A stretch of DNA of 64,000 nt from Pseudobdellovibrio sp031428275 (GCA_031428275.1 JANPPC010000010.1:124001-188000); one strand, 5' to 3'; positions 7,885 to 16,920 are shown, numbered from the stretch's first letter. The notes: generated from the letters alone by a model not told the origin. Numbers and translations are program-made.

Positions 7885-8972
7885 ATAGAATCCCAACCCC
7901 AAATCCATAATGGCATGGGTAAAATACGGGCCAGTTTTTCTTTGGTACCGGCGCTCATAAAATCAAGTGCTGTTATATCCATAGGTCCGAATAGAATTTG
8001 AATAAGATCTGACTCTTTATCTAAAGTATAAAGATCGGGTCCGTAGCCGAATACAATTTTACCATTCTGTTCTTCAAATACAATTTGATCAAAACCTTCG
8101 GCGCGAAACGCTTTTTTAATTTTATTTAATAATTGAGTTTTATTAATTAACTTAAGCATTCCTAAAAAACCTTGATGGGTCATCGAAGAACATTTCGCTA
8201 GTTCTTTGTGTAAGTTTTTAGAATGTGCCGGAGTCATTACCGTTACGGTTTGTTTTTTTTGCTGATGAACATAGTTAAATAAATCAACTAGCGCCGTGGT
8301 TTGCCCGGCCCACTCGTGAACGTAGTTAATAAGATCTAAGCCCTTGCCTTCGACGGCGTAAGCTACGATCTGATTATTTTTATCCCAGGCCGTATACAAA
8401 TTTGAATTCGGAATTTTCATATACTGTTTAAAGTCTTCGTTGCTGCGAAGCGCGTGCACGGTATGCTGCGAATACAGTTTTTGTAATGCAGCTGGGTCAA
8501 CGTTATTGCCAGATACAAAGCGAAGATCTTTATTTTTAATCGCATGCTCTTTATCGATGACGTAGCTATAATCAAAGCCGGCTAATTCAAAGCCCATCTT
8601 TCGATAGAAATCGAACTGATCAGTCCACAGGACTACAAGATCACATTCTTGCTCTTGTGCAAGGGCGATGCATTTTTCGATATTTTTTGTGCTATGACCA
8701 AGGTGTCGGTGCGCGGGGTCGGTAACGACCGAACCAATTGCGCCCACTTTAAATATAGCTATCGGGCTTTTGATAATTAAAGTTTTAAGTACCGCATGCG
8801 CAATAATTTTTTCGTCTTCAACAATGATGCTCATATTATGAATATTGTTTGGCGCGAATGCCGTCGGATATTCACTGGTGATTGGCCATTTGTTGTCTTG
8901 GCGCAGATTGGTATTTAGAAAATCAACAACTTGTTTGAGCTCATGCGACTCAGGTGAACGAGGTCCTTGCAT
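7881..8972 (-). CDS. GNAT-family N-acetyltransferase with C-terminal extension
   Basis: 363 residues. The first half is a GNAT acetyltransferase domain: the acetyl-CoA-binding motif A reads VVTDPAHRHLGHS (the Q/RxxGxG/A loop is degenerate), followed by CDLVVLWTDQFDFYRKMGFE. The second half of about 190 residues looks like a second, degenerate domain, an arrangement seen in two-domain Eis-like acetyltransferases. The ribosome site AGGAGG is strong. It is the first gene of a two-gene unit with the lipoprotein that follows. The substrate is unknown. Confidence 0.8.
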   Translation of the reverse strand: MQGPRSPESHELKQVVDFLNTNLRQDNKWPITSEYPTAFAPNNIHNMSIIVEDEKIIAHAVLKTLIIKSPIAIFKVGAIGSVVTDPAHRHLGHSTKNIEKCIALAQEQECDLVVLWTDQFDFYRKMGFELAGFDYSYVIDKEHAIKNKDLRFVSGNNVDPAALQKLYSQHTVHALRSNEDFKQYMKIPNSNLYTAWDKNNQIVAYAVEGKGLDLINYVHEWAGQTTALVDLFNYVHQQKKQTVTVMTPAHSKNLHKELAKCSSMTHQGFLGMLKLINKTQLLNKIKKAFRAEGFDQIVFEEQNGKIVFGYGPDLYTLDKESDLIQILFGPMDITALDFMSAGTKEKLARILPMPLWIWGWDSI

Positions 8973-9089
8973 TTATTCCTCCTAAAAGCTCTATTTTACA
9001 TGGGTTTAGAGCCATCTTGATACGTCCTGCGAGGATGAAATTGACTTAGGCCCAGAAGTTTTTTACAGTCGTCTCATTCGGAGGTACCT

Positions 9090-9329
9090 TTGGCTAATCT
9101 ATCACAAAAATGGAAAGAAAATAAAGCAGGTAAGGTATTCGTAGACCAGTCGTGCATTGCGTGTGATGCCTGCGTTCTGACGGCCCCGAAAAACTTCGCA
9201 ATGCATGAAGACGATGGTCATGCCTACGTTTCAAAACAGCCTGAAACTCCTGAAGAGATCAGCGCCTGCCAAGAAGCGATGGAAGGTTGTCCCGTAGAAG
9301 CCATCGGCGACTTTGGCGACAAAGAGTAA
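9090..9329 (+). CDS. Ferredoxin, single [4Fe-4S] cluster type
   Basis: 79 residues starting at TTG (9090) behind a GGAGG ribosome site. Cysteines occur as CIACDAC plus a distal CP in EGCPVEAI, as in the small Bacillus/Thermotoga-type ferredoxins with one iron-sulfur cluster. A further Cys (SACQEA) lies between them, as in relatives that hold a disulfide. It is an electron carrier in the cytoplasm. The 3' end overlaps the endonuclease III frame by 17 bases, suggesting cotranscription. Confidence 0.88.
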   Translation: MANLSQKWKENKAGKVFVDQSCIACDACVLTAPKNFAMHEDDGHAYVSKQPETPEEISACQEAMEGCPVEAIGDFGDKE

Positions 9330-10053
9330 GCCTAAAGTCCTGACGCCGTCAGGTAAGGTAGTCCCAAAATTATCAGGCAAGGCGATTAAAACCTTGTCGG
9401 CCCCAAGAATTAGTAAACAAAAGCGCCAACCCCTTGATTTCAATTACGCTCTAAAATCTTTAAAAAAAGAATATCCTGATGCCCATTGTGCTTTAAACTT
9501 TGATAATCCGTTTCAATTACTGATTGCGACCATTCTGTCCGCGCAGTGCACGGACTTGCGAGTTAACATTGTCACAAAAGAACTCTTCAAAAAATTTCCG
9601 AACGCGAAATTGATGAGCGAGGCAGATGTTTTAGAAATTGAAGAGCTTATTCGTTCTGCAGGTTTTTATAAAAATAAAGCAAAAAACATTAAAGAGTGTT
9701 GTTCGCTACTGATGCAAAAGTATAGCGGCGAAGTTCCAAGAACAATGGATCAACTTTACGAGTTGGCCGGAGTGGGGCGAAAAACCGCAAATGTGGTTTT
9801 GGGTAATGCTTACGGAATTCCTTCCGGCGTCGTGGTTGATACGCACGTGACTCGATTGTCGAATCGTTTTGGCTGGGTTAAAACCTTAGACGCCGTAGGC
9901 ATTGAAAAAATATTGAACGAAATCGTACCCAAAAAAGAGTGGGTGATGCTTCCGCATTACCTAATTAGTCATGGTCGAGCTATTTGCAAGGCAAGAAGTC
10001 CCGACTGTTCAATTTGTTTATTGAACAGCGCTTGTCCGAAGCTAGGAGTTTAG
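9313..10053 (+). CDS. nth: Endonuclease III (DNA glycosylase/AP lyase)
   Basis: Removes oxidised pyrimidines and nicks abasic sites in base excision repair. The helix-hairpin-helix LAGVGRKTANVVLG holds the catalytic Lys157, and Asp176 lies in VVDTHVTR. The C-terminal cysteines follow the Nth spacing C-x6-C-x2-C-x5-C for the [4Fe-4S] cluster. Compared with E. coli Nth there are about 37 extra N-terminal residues rich in Lys, Pro and Ser. They depend on a TTG start inside the ferredoxin gene; another TTG at 9394 would remove most of them. Being next to the ferredoxin may reflect a shared iron-sulfur theme, which is speculative. Confidence 0.93.
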   Translation: MATKSKPKVLTPSGKVVPKLSGKAIKTLSAPRISKQKRQPLDFNYALKSLKKEYPDAHCALNFDNPFQLLIATILSAQCTDLRVNIVTKELFKKFPNAKLMSEADVLEIEELIRSAGFYKNKAKNIKECCSLLMQKYSGEVPRTMDQLYELAGVGRKTANVVLGNAYGIPSGVVVDTHVTRLSNRFGWVKTLDAVGIEKILNEIVPKKEWVMLPHYLISHGRAICKARSPDCSICLLNSACPKLGV

Positions 10054-10066
10054 GTACGCTTAATCT

Positions 10067-10549
10067 ATGTTTCAAGCATACTTCGAAAGCATCAAATACG
10101 TTGGTCACTTATTACCCATATCATTTCTAAGAATATTCTTAGGATATTTCTATATCGATTTAGCCGTTAAAGATTGGAAGTTCTACAGCCTGGGTAGCGG
10201 CGGCTTAGCTGATCTTTTTTTAGAGGCTTTGAATAAGCCGGCGCTTCCGTCTTGGTACCGATTACTATTAAGTGAACAAATTATTCCGCACTGGCAGACT
10301 TACGCATTTATTCTAATTGGTTTGCAGTTCGCGATCGGAATTTCGTACATCATTGGTTATGTCGTGCGCCCGGTTTCTTTAATTGCTGTGTTCGTTTGTT
10401 TGAACTATTTATCAATTTCAAACATAGACCGTGAAATATTCTTCAAATTATTAATTGCGTGCCACGTCTTATTAGCTTGGGTGGGCGCAGGCCGTTGCCT
10501 AGGTTTAGATTATTACTTTTTTAAACGTCGCCGCGGACTGTGGTGGTAG
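10067..10549 (+). CDS. DoxX-like membrane protein
   Basis: 160 residues with about four hydrophobic segments (roughly residues 15-35, 75-95, 100-118 and 122-142) and the arrangement LRIFLGYFYIDLAVKDWKF...GGLADLF seen in the DoxX/terminal oxidase subunit-like family. The C-terminus is basic (KRRRG), probably cytoplasmic. It ends directly before the ThiB gene start (0 bases), so it is probably in the thiamine transporter operon, but nothing in it points to thiamine. Family assignment is moderate. Confidence 0.65.
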   Translation: MFQAYFESIKYVGHLLPISFLRIFLGYFYIDLAVKDWKFYSLGSGGLADLFLEALNKPALPSWYRLLLSEQIIPHWQTYAFILIGLQFAIGISYIIGYVVRPVSLIAVFVCLNYLSISNIDREIFFKLLIACHVLLAWVGAGRCLGLDYYFFKRRRGLWW

Positions 10550-11587
10550 ATGAAACATTTTATTATTTTTATGGCCCTGATCTTTTCAGGCCTTTCGTTT
10601 TTTTACTATAATAAAGAAGAGAAAGTTCAGGTTAGCGAAGACCGTACAGTTCGCGTCTATGCATCTTCTTCTTTCATTGCCAAATGGGGTCCCGCAGGCA
10701 CGTTGAAAGAGCTCTTTGAAAAACAAAATATTTTTAAAGTTGAATTCATCGAATCACCAGATATCGCGATGACTTTGCAAAAGATTAATTTTGAAGGTAA
10801 AGCGGCTACGGCTGACCTTGTATTGGGGCTAGACCAATTTGATATTTCTAGATCAGGCAACAAAATCGAATGGTTACCTATTTCACAATCGATTTCGGCT
10901 GATTTTGTTTCAGAAATTGAAAGAACCCGTAAAACTTTAACTAACTTTGTTGCTTACGACTGGTCCCCAATGACATTCGTGGGTCGTCAAGACATGACGA
11001 CCCAGGTAAATCAGTTAGACGATTTACTAAAGCCAGAATTCAAAGGCAAGATTGCCTTGGTAGACCCACGAACCAGTTCGCCCGGTTTGCAGTTATTAAT
11101 TTGGATTTTTGAATCAAAGCCAACTGAACAAGCAATCATTTATTTAAAAGCATTGATGAAGCAGGCGCATAGTTTTTCTTCGGGCTGGTCGGGCGCCTAT
11201 GGTTTGTTTAAAAATAAACAAGCAGATCTTGTTTTTTCATATGTAACTTCGCCAGTTTATCATGTGGTTGAAGAGAAAGATTCTAGCTTTGTCAGCCTAG
11301 AAATGAAAGAGGCTTTACCGGTGCAGGTTGAATTCGCCGGAATACCTGCTAACTGCAAAAACTGTCAAGGTGCCGAACAGTTTTTACGATTTATGTTAAC
11401 TCGTGAAGCGCAAAAAGTGATTATGGCAAAAAATTATATGATGCCGGTCATCGAGCGAGTTAAAGACTCTACTGAGTTTGATGCTATCAAAGTTTATCGT
11501 ACAATGCCGGTCAAATTTTACGATCAAGAGCGTATTGAAAAGTGGATCAATCAATGGACAGAAATTCGTAAGAATGAAGGTCTTTAA
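10550..11587 (+). CDS. thiB: Thiamine ABC transporter substrate-binding protein
   Basis: 345 residues with an N-terminal membrane-spanning leader (MKHFIIFMALIFSGLSFFYY). It resembles ThiB/TbpA: VRVYASSSFIAKWGPAG parallels the E. coli VYTYDSFAADWGPG segment, and KAATADLVLGLDQ parallels KNSKADVVLGLD. It binds thiamine or its phosphates in the periplasm and delivers them to ThiP/ThiQ. The leader has no clear cleavage site, so it may stay membrane-anchored. No TPP riboswitch was seen upstream; the gene abuts the DoxX-like gene. Confidence 0.87.
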   Translation: MKHFIIFMALIFSGLSFFYYNKEEKVQVSEDRTVRVYASSSFIAKWGPAGTLKELFEKQNIFKVEFIESPDIAMTLQKINFEGKAATADLVLGLDQFDISRSGNKIEWLPISQSISADFVSEIERTRKTLTNFVAYDWSPMTFVGRQDMTTQVNQLDDLLKPEFKGKIALVDPRTSSPGLQLLIWIFESKPTEQAIIYLKALMKQAHSFSSGWSGAYGLFKNKQADLVFSYVTSPVYHVVEEKDSSFVSLEMKEALPVQVEFAGIPANCKNCQGAEQFLRFMLTREAQKVIMAKNYMMPVIERVKDSTEFDAIKVYRTMPVKFYDQERIEKWINQWTEIRKNEGL

Positions 11588-13046
11588 CAGTTTCCCCAAA
11601 ATCGTTCGTTACGGGTTGCTGCTTTATTTTTTATTACCGTACCTTGCATTTCTAAAGTACTTCAATTTAGATTTTCATTTCGATTACCAGGAACTTGCTT
11701 GGGCGGTGAAGAACTCGCTAGTGCAGTCAGGTATAACTGCGGTCATTATTACATTTTTAAGTATTCCGTTAAGCCTTGGGCTGTTTGCGACCAAAGAAAA
11801 TTTCGCCGGTGTACTGGCTAAACTTCTTTTAGTGCCGCAGATCTTGCCGACTTTATTTTCTATTTTAATCGCATTTTCGATTTTAAATCCGTTTCCGCTG
11901 GGCACTTCAGGAATTATCTTCATTTTTATTTTGATTCACTTAGGTTTTGCGACGGTTCTAACTTACTCGGGCGCCCAAGAAAAACTTGGATCGTACAGCA
12001 TACAAAGCGAAATATACGGCATTGGTCGGTTTACTTTTTTTCGAAAAATTTACTTTCCGCTAATGAAAGCTGAACTTTTAACAACTTTCATCATGATTTT
12101 TATATTTTGTTTCTCAAGTTTTTCAGTGCCCTTAGTCGCGGGCGGTGGGCGTGGAACGAATTTAGAAGTACTTATCTATGAAAAAATCTTTATTAGCCAA
12201 AATTGGTCTGTCGCCTGGACGCTTAATATTTTTCAAAGCTTATTTGTCTTCTTACTTAGCTTCTTCATCTTAAAAAATCGTGCATTCGAGCAAACAGAAT
12301 TTATCGCCGGTCGTTACCTGCGTTCAAAAATCGGATTAGCGGGTGTCGCGGTTTACTTGCTCGTGTACTTGGGCGGTTATGTACACGGTTTAGGAAAGTC
12401 GGGCACCGCCTTTAACCAACTACAACCATTCATCGAAGATATCCTGATTGCAACGTGGCAATCGTTTAGTTTTCTAATTGTTTATTTAGCTGCGTGTTTT
12501 ACGCTTCTGTATCTATGGATTTATGATTATGTGAAAAATGGTGCTCATAATATTTCACGCCATTTAATTTCGACTTCGACTATTTTAGTTAGTTTTTCGT
12601 TATATTTATTATTTCCGTCAACTCTAGCGGGGGATTACTTTAAAATAACTTTGGCGATGTCGATTTTATTTTTTCCGACCTTGTTTAAAAGTTTCTTAGA
12701 AAAGCCACTTGATAGAATAAAAATGCAAATTTTAACGGCGCAAATTTATGGCCTATCGACCGGTAAAATCATTTCATTGATTGTGCTACGTCAAATTAAG
12801 CGGCCTTTATTTTTATGGCTTTCATTTTTAGTGATTTGGTTTTTAAGCGATTTTGCCATTTTAAAATCGTTAGGCATTCAGCGTTCTACCTTGGGTTTGA
12901 TGGCCGAAAGCTTTCTTAGTAGTTACCGTCTAGAATTAGCATACTTACTTAGTTTCTATATTTTGTTCTTATGGTTTGTGACGATGGCGGCTATTTTTCT
13001 TTCTTCAGGGGTGATTGATGTCATTAATAAAAAATTTAAAACTTAA
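11574..13046 (+). CDS. thiP: Thiamine ABC transporter permease
   Basis: 490 residues from the ATG at 11574, which overlaps the thiB stop by 14 bases; longer starts inside thiB are unlikely. It is strongly hydrophobic with about 12 segments in two halves, each with a binding-protein-dependent permease signature (about YGIGRFTFFRKIYFP in the first half and YGLSTGKIISLIVLRQIK in the second). ThiP is likewise a duplicated permease of about 500 residues. It forms the membrane channel for thiamine uptake with ThiB and ThiQ. Confidence 0.87.
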   Translation: MKVFNSFPKIVRYGLLLYFLLPYLAFLKYFNLDFHFDYQELAWAVKNSLVQSGITAVIITFLSIPLSLGLFATKENFAGVLAKLLLVPQILPTLFSILIAFSILNPFPLGTSGIIFIFILIHLGFATVLTYSGAQEKLGSYSIQSEIYGIGRFTFFRKIYFPLMKAELLTTFIMIFIFCFSSFSVPLVAGGGRGTNLEVLIYEKIFISQNWSVAWTLNIFQSLFVFLLSFFILKNRAFEQTEFIAGRYLRSKIGLAGVAVYLLVYLGGYVHGLGKSGTAFNQLQPFIEDILIATWQSFSFLIVYLAACFTLLYLWIYDYVKNGAHNISRHLISTSTILVSFSLYLLFPSTLAGDYFKITLAMSILFFPTLFKSFLEKPLDRIKMQILTAQIYGLSTGKIISLIVLRQIKRPLFLWLSFLVIWFLSDFAILKSLGIQRSTLGLMAESFLSSYRLELAYLLSFYILFLWFVTMAAIFLSSGVIDVINKKFKT

Positions 13047-13662
13047 TTTTGAGAATTTTAGTTTAGATATCAGTGAACTAAAGATAGCCGATCAAGGGGT
13101 TACCGCGTTTTGGGGCCCTTCTGGATCGGGTAAAACTTCGTTTTTTAAAACTTTGATTGGCTTGCACCAGCCGAAATCATGGAGTTGGCAATTTAATGAA
13201 ACAAAAATGCACGAGCTTGATTTAGCTCAGCGCAGGTTAGGCGTGGTTTTTCAAAGCTACGAATTATTTCCGCACCTAACGGCTGCCGAGAATATTCAGA
13301 TTGTTGCGGATGCGCGCGGTCACGTTTCAAGTGACGAGATTGAAAATTACAAACAGAAATTAAACCTAGCTGCTTGCTGGAATACTCCGGCACAAAAACT
13401 TTCGGGTGGCGAAAAGCAGCGTGTTTCAATAATGCGCGCCCTCGTTAGCCAACCCAGAATTTTGTTGTTAGACGAACCTTTTTCAGCGCTAGATCCGCAC
13501 TTACGAAATGAAGCTCGCCTATTGGTTAAAACATTGGTTTCTGAGTTGAAAATACCGGTTTATTTAATCACTCACGATCAAGCTGACGTTGATGCATTGG
13601 CTGATTACGTGGTTCAGCTTCAGCACGGCCGCGTTGTCAGTGTCAAAAAGCTTCACAACTAG
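13018..13662 (+). CDS. thiQ: Thiamine ABC transporter ATP-binding protein
   Basis: 214 residues from the ATG at 13018, overlapping thiP by 29 bases. All ABC ATPase motifs are present: Walker A GPSGSGKTS (residues 33-41), the Q-loop VVFQSYELFPHLTA, the signature LSGGEKQRVS, Walker B RILLLDEPFSALD and the switch His in LITHDQAD. It powers ThiP. Short length fits ThiQ (about 230 residues). Overlapping starts in all three genes suggest coupled translation. Confidence 0.9.
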   Translation: MSLIKNLKLNFENFSLDISELKIADQGVTAFWGPSGSGKTSFFKTLIGLHQPKSWSWQFNETKMHELDLAQRRLGVVFQSYELFPHLTAAENIQIVADARGHVSSDEIENYKQKLNLAACWNTPAQKLSGGEKQRVSIMRALVSQPRILLLDEPFSALDPHLRNEARLLVKTLVSELKIPVYLITHDQADVDALADYVVQLQHGRVVSVKKLHN

Positions 13663-13724
13663 GTTCATTTTACAAAAAGCCTAAAATACTTCGACTCGCG
13701 CAAGCCGACAAAATAAATTGTTCG

Positions 13725-14474
13725 ATGATGAGATGTATTCTTAAGTTGGCTATTTTATTAACCTTGATAAGTGGTTGCGGTCGTTCAAAAGATGATTTGA
13801 ACGACGACAACGGCGGTGGCTATGTTCCTCTTAGTGAAGAGCTCGCGCAGAAATTGATTACTCCTACTATTTATTATATTCCGACTAACAGCGATACGGC
13901 TAATTTGAATTGCGCGCAAACTGACGTTTTACCAATGAAAGATAAAACCGGTAAGTCGTTAGCTAACGTATGCCGCAGTTTTATGAAGTTTTGTTTGCTG
14001 AATGGCACTTGTAAAGTTCAAATCGAAGGTTCGGACGGCTTGCTAAATTATGTCTTACTTCATTATAGCGAAGTGGTTAACGACGATTATATTTTCACTC
14101 GCGTCGACGAAAAAGTTTGTCGTTATGGATACGGTACAAAGCGAACTTGCGTCGATCCATTTTATTCTGTGGCGGCTGATTTATCTATCTACAAAGCCGG
14201 CACGGTTATATTTATTCCGTCTTTATCGGGTATTCTTTTACCTGATGGAACTTTGCACTCGGGTCATTTCATCGTTCGTGACTCGGGTAGCGCGATACGG
14301 GGCTATGGGCGGTTTGATTTTTTTACGGGTTTCATCACACTTGATAAAACATTAAACCCGCTCACCAAAGCGGGGCTTGCATGGAAGGGCACGAACCTTC
14401 CATACTTTGTACTTTCAGACGAACATGCCCAGCCGATTCTCAAATCTAGAAACTATCCGCTGCTGCCTGAATAG
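13725..14474 (+). CDS. Lipoprotein with a 3D-type domain
   Basis: About 249 residues starting at one of two adjacent ATGs (13725 or 13728). The leader ends in the lipobox LISGC. After an Asp/Asn/Gly-rich linker and a cysteine-bearing middle (six cysteines) the C-terminal part reads GTVIFIPSLSGI, then HFIVRDSGSAIRGYGRFDFF. This matches the 3D domain (three conserved aspartates, usually DTGGAIKGNRID) found at the end of MltA and in cell-wall lytic proteins. It may act on peptidoglycan. Domain call by eye only. Confidence 0.65.
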   Translation: MMRCILKLAILLTLISGCGRSKDDLNDDNGGGYVPLSEELAQKLITPTIYYIPTNSDTANLNCAQTDVLPMKDKTGKSLANVCRSFMKFCLLNGTCKVQIEGSDGLLNYVLLHYSEVVNDDYIFTRVDEKVCRYGYGTKRTCVDPFYSVAADLSIYKAGTVIFIPSLSGILLPDGTLHSGHFIVRDSGSAIRGYGRFDFFTGFITLDKTLNPLTKAGLAWKGTNLPYFVLSDEHAQPILKSRNYPLLPE

Positions 14475-14544
14475 AAGTTATTCAAAGAATATCTAATAAA
14501 ATTAATTACTTACCTAATGTTTAACTTTTTAATAGTTGAAGAGC

Positions 14545-14571
14545 TTAAGTTATTACGCAACGCGTCGATAA
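14545..14571 (+). promoter_or_regulatory. Sigma-28 (FliA)-like promoter of flagellin gene 1
   Basis: TTAAGTTA (14545-14552), 11 bases, GTCGATAA (14564-14571). The class III flagellar consensus is TAAAGTTT-N11-GCCGATAA, so spacing is exact and the -10 differs at one base. The leader to the ATG at 14680 would be about 100 bases and includes ACCTCT (14647-14652), which can pair with AGAGGT (14667-14672) over the ribosome site. Confidence 0.75.
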
Positions 14572-14679
14572 GTGTTCTGACTGCTGGACGAAGGTCCTGC
14601 TTGGCTGAGGTGAAGGACTGCCTCTCGTGACTGAAGGCTTTCAAACACCTCTTTAAACATAAACAGAGAGGTTGTACGT

Positions 14680-15507
14680 ATGTCGATGAGAATTAACTCC
14701 AACGTTGCATCGTTGGCGTTGCAGAATGCTATGAGTAGAAATGAAAAAGCTGTCGAAAGAACTTCAAAGAATTTAGCCTCGGGTTCAAGGTTAGCCGACC
14801 CCAGTGCCGACGTAGCCGGGTCCGCCATCGCGGAAAACATGAAGTCTGAACTTCGTAGTATGGGCGCGGCGAAGATGAACGCCGAAGCCGGGCAAAGTTT
14901 CGTAGCCGTAGCCGAAGCTTCAATGAGCGAGCAATCAAATATTTTAACTCGTTTAAGAGAATTGTCGATTCAGTCTGCCAGTGATAATTATTCTAAAAAT
15001 GAAAGATCACTGATGCAAAGGGAAGCGTCTGAACTAAGTTCAGAGTTTGATCGAATTGCAAAAACCACTCGGTTTGGTTCGCAAAACTTGCTAGATGGCT
15101 CATTCAGTAAGTTTGATTTTCAGGTGGGTACGAAGGGCGATTCGAACTCGCGTATTAGCTACAACTCAGATGCAAATACCACCGCTGGCGCTTTAGAAGT
15201 TGATTCAATTTCTGTTGAAGATAAAAACAGTGCGCTCGATTCAATCGAAAAAATAGATAAAGCTGCTTCAGCGATTGCGCTGAATCGCGCTAAGTTTGGT
15301 GCGACCCAGTCGCGACTTGAATCTGCGCAGAGCACTTTAAGTTCTAGTATTGAAAAATTAACCGAGGCTCGTTCGCGTATTGCCGATGCCGATGTAGCGA
15401 AAGAATCTTCTGATCTTCGTAGAGGTCAAATTCTGCAGCAGTATCAGACCGCAATGCTTGCGCAGACAAATGAACAATCGGGTCTCGCTCTTAAATTAAT
15501 TGGGTAG
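14680..15507 (+). CDS. Flagellin (divergent copy 1)
   Basis: 275 residues with the flagellin N domain (RINSNVASLALQNA) and C domain (SRIADADVAKESSDLRRGQILQQ, ending LKLIG), and a short variable middle. It is a filament subunit exported by the flagellar type III system. Compared with the other two flagellins here, the conserved DDAAGLAIS motif is DVAGSAIAE, and Ala/Ser replace usual residues around it, so it is the most divergent copy. It starts behind GAGAGG with its own promoter and terminator. It may be a minor filament component; its place in the filament cannot be told from sequence. Confidence 0.93.
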   Translation: MSMRINSNVASLALQNAMSRNEKAVERTSKNLASGSRLADPSADVAGSAIAENMKSELRSMGAAKMNAEAGQSFVAVAEASMSEQSNILTRLRELSIQSASDNYSKNERSLMQREASELSSEFDRIAKTTRFGSQNLLDGSFSKFDFQVGTKGDSNSRISYNSDANTTAGALEVDSISVEDKNSALDSIEKIDKAASAIALNRAKFGATQSRLESAQSTLSSSIEKLTEARSRIADADVAKESSDLRRGQILQQYQTAMLAQTNEQSGLALKLIG

Positions 15508-15559
15508 TTTTAAAGCTTGTCCACAGCCAAGTGGTCAGTCAAAGTCTGCAAAGTCAGTT

Positions 15560-15589
15560 AGGGAGGATCCAAAAGATCCTCCCTTTTTT
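15560..15589 (+). terminator. Rho-independent terminator after flagellin 1
   Basis: AGGGAGGATC (15560-15569), loop CAAAA, GATCCTCCCT (15575-15584), overlapping a T tract 15584-15589. A perfect 10-bp GC-rich stem with a six-T tail. Confidence 0.92.
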
Positions 15590-15599
15590 ATTTTGAATT

Positions 15600-15745
15600 T
15601 CGAACCCCTAAAATGGGTTAGCTAGACCTTTTACTAGACCTTAGTCTAAATATTTTTTTATTCTTCTAATTCAATAATTACATACACTTGATGTGTTGCG
15701 TTATATAAAAACCTAGACCAAGGGCTAAAGTCTACTAGACCTTGG
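15600..15745 (+). repeat. Cluster of CTAGACC repeats before flagellin gene 2
   Basis: CTAGACC occurs at 15622, 15634, 15713 and 15735, with AGTCTA at 15642-15647. The first two are 12 bases apart. The last two are followed by AAGG and TTGG and lie just upstream of, and between, the -35 and -10 boxes. The rest of the gap (about 15643-15710) is AT-rich with nothing else recognised. The repeats could be operator sites for a regulator of flagellin expression. Confidence 0.45.
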
Positions 15746-15753
15746 CCCGATAA
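15726..15753 (+). promoter_or_regulatory. Sigma-28-like promoter of flagellin gene 2
   Basis: TAAAGTCT (15726-15733), 12 bases, CCCGATAA (15746-15753); counting the preceding G (GCCCGATAA) gives 11. This is close to TAAAGTTT-N11-GCCGATAA. The leader would be about 220 bases. AACTTTGC (15752-15759) is the exact complement of GCAAAGTT further down the leader (around 15863-15870), so a long-range stem is possible. Confidence 0.8.
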
Positions 15754-15981
15754 CTTTGCTGTACACGTTGAAAGCAACCTCTCAAGAGAGTGGGACCTTC
15801 GATCCAGCAGTCAGCAGATCGACCACCCATTCCTCCTAAAAGGGCCAAGCTCGCAAAGTTTTGAACAGTCACTTCAAAGCTTCGCGGGCGAGCCTTCAAC
15901 TTTTTTTTCAATTTAGTTTTTAAAATTTTAGTAAGTACGTGTTTAACAAAAAAGGATTGGTTTTTACCAAGGGGGACGTTT

Positions 15982-16809
15982 ATGGGTTTAAGAATAGCAA
16001 CGAACATGGCATCGATCGCTTCACAAAGAGCAATGGCAATGCAAACGAAACGACAAGATCACGCTTCGCAGGCGTTAGCATCTGGTTCCAGAATTGTTCA
16101 CGCATCAGACGATGCGGCCGGTCTAGCAATTTCAGAGGGCATGAAGGCAGAGATTCGCGGTACCGCCGCAGCTCGTTCGAATGCCTTCAATGCGATTTCA
16201 GCCATTCAAGTGGGTGAGGGCGGACTATCGGAAGTATCGAACTTGTTAATTCGTCTTAGAGAATTAGGAGTTCAATCGGCTTCAGACACCATCGGTAATA
16301 AAGAGCGGGCGTACTTACAGCAAGAGTCTGGCAGTATCGTGGACGAGATCGATCGTATTTCTAAAACAACTAAATTTGGCGATAAAAATTTACTCGATGG
16401 ATCGAACTCGACGTTAGAGTTTCAAGTGGGAACAACGGCGGGTAAAGAAAATATTGTAACCTATAGATCAGATGGTAACGCAACAATCGCAGAACTAGGT
16501 ATTGAAGGAGCTAATATATCTGAAAAAGATGGAGCTCGTGATTTACTAAGTGCCGTCGACGGAGCCTTAGAAAAAGTTTCGAAGATGCGCGCGGGTTACG
16601 GTGCGATGCAATCACGATTAGAATCAACGGTTAATGGATTAGATGTCAGATCAGAAAACCTAAGCGCAGCCCGTTCGCGTATTGCGGATGCCGATGTTGC
16701 TAAAGAGTCTTCTGAGTTAGCTTCAGCAACCATGTTACAGCAAGCATCACTGTCGGTTTTAGCGCAAGCGAATCAACAGCCAATGGTTGCCATGAAGTTA
16801 ATCGGTTAA
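15982..16809 (+). CDS. Flagellin (copy 2)
   Basis: 275 residues; N domain LRIATNMASIASQRAM with the canonical DDAAGLAIS motif, central KTTKFGDKNLLDGS, and C domain SRIADADVAKESSELASAT ending MKLIG. It is a filament subunit. The short length, with almost no variable outer domain, matches flagellins of sheathed flagella, where no exposed domain is needed; the sheath itself is inferred from the probable lineage. The ribosome site AAGGGGGACG precedes the ATG. Confidence 0.95.
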   Translation: MGLRIATNMASIASQRAMAMQTKRQDHASQALASGSRIVHASDDAAGLAISEGMKAEIRGTAAARSNAFNAISAIQVGEGGLSEVSNLLIRLRELGVQSASDTIGNKERAYLQQESGSIVDEIDRISKTTKFGDKNLLDGSNSTLEFQVGTTAGKENIVTYRSDGNATIAELGIEGANISEKDGARDLLSAVDGALEKVSKMRAGYGAMQSRLESTVNGLDVRSENLSAARSRIADADVAKESSELASATMLQQASLSVLAQANQQPMVAMKLIG

Positions 16810-16888
16810 TTGTAAGTCGTTAAAACTAATATAAAAAAAAGAATTAAGATTTTGAAGTATCTCCCTTAAATGATGCTTCTTAAACCCA

Positions 16889-16920
16889 GCCCTAGCAGCT
16901 ATTCTCTGCTAGGGCATTTT
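16889..16920 (+). terminator. Terminator after flagellin 2
   Basis: GCCCTAGCAG (16889-16898), loop of 7, CTGCTAGGGC (16906-16915), followed by ATTTT. The stem is strong but the T tract short. The remainder of the 318-base gap to the next gene (16921-17127) holds nothing I can name apart from AAGGAG in front of the 17128 start. Confidence 0.8.

Noticed and set aside
10054..10560. TPP riboswitch expected before the thiamine transporter genes
   Set aside because: The ThiB gene abuts the DoxX-like gene without a leader, and only 13 bases precede the latter; no THI box was seen.
14553..14840. Minus-strand frame over the flagellin 1 start
   Set aside because: Overlaps a clear promoter and flagellin start, with no plausible protein features.
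15600..15760. CRISPR array suggested by repeated CTAGACC
   Set aside because: Repeats are only seven bases, unevenly spaced and without conserved longer units; no cas genes nearby.
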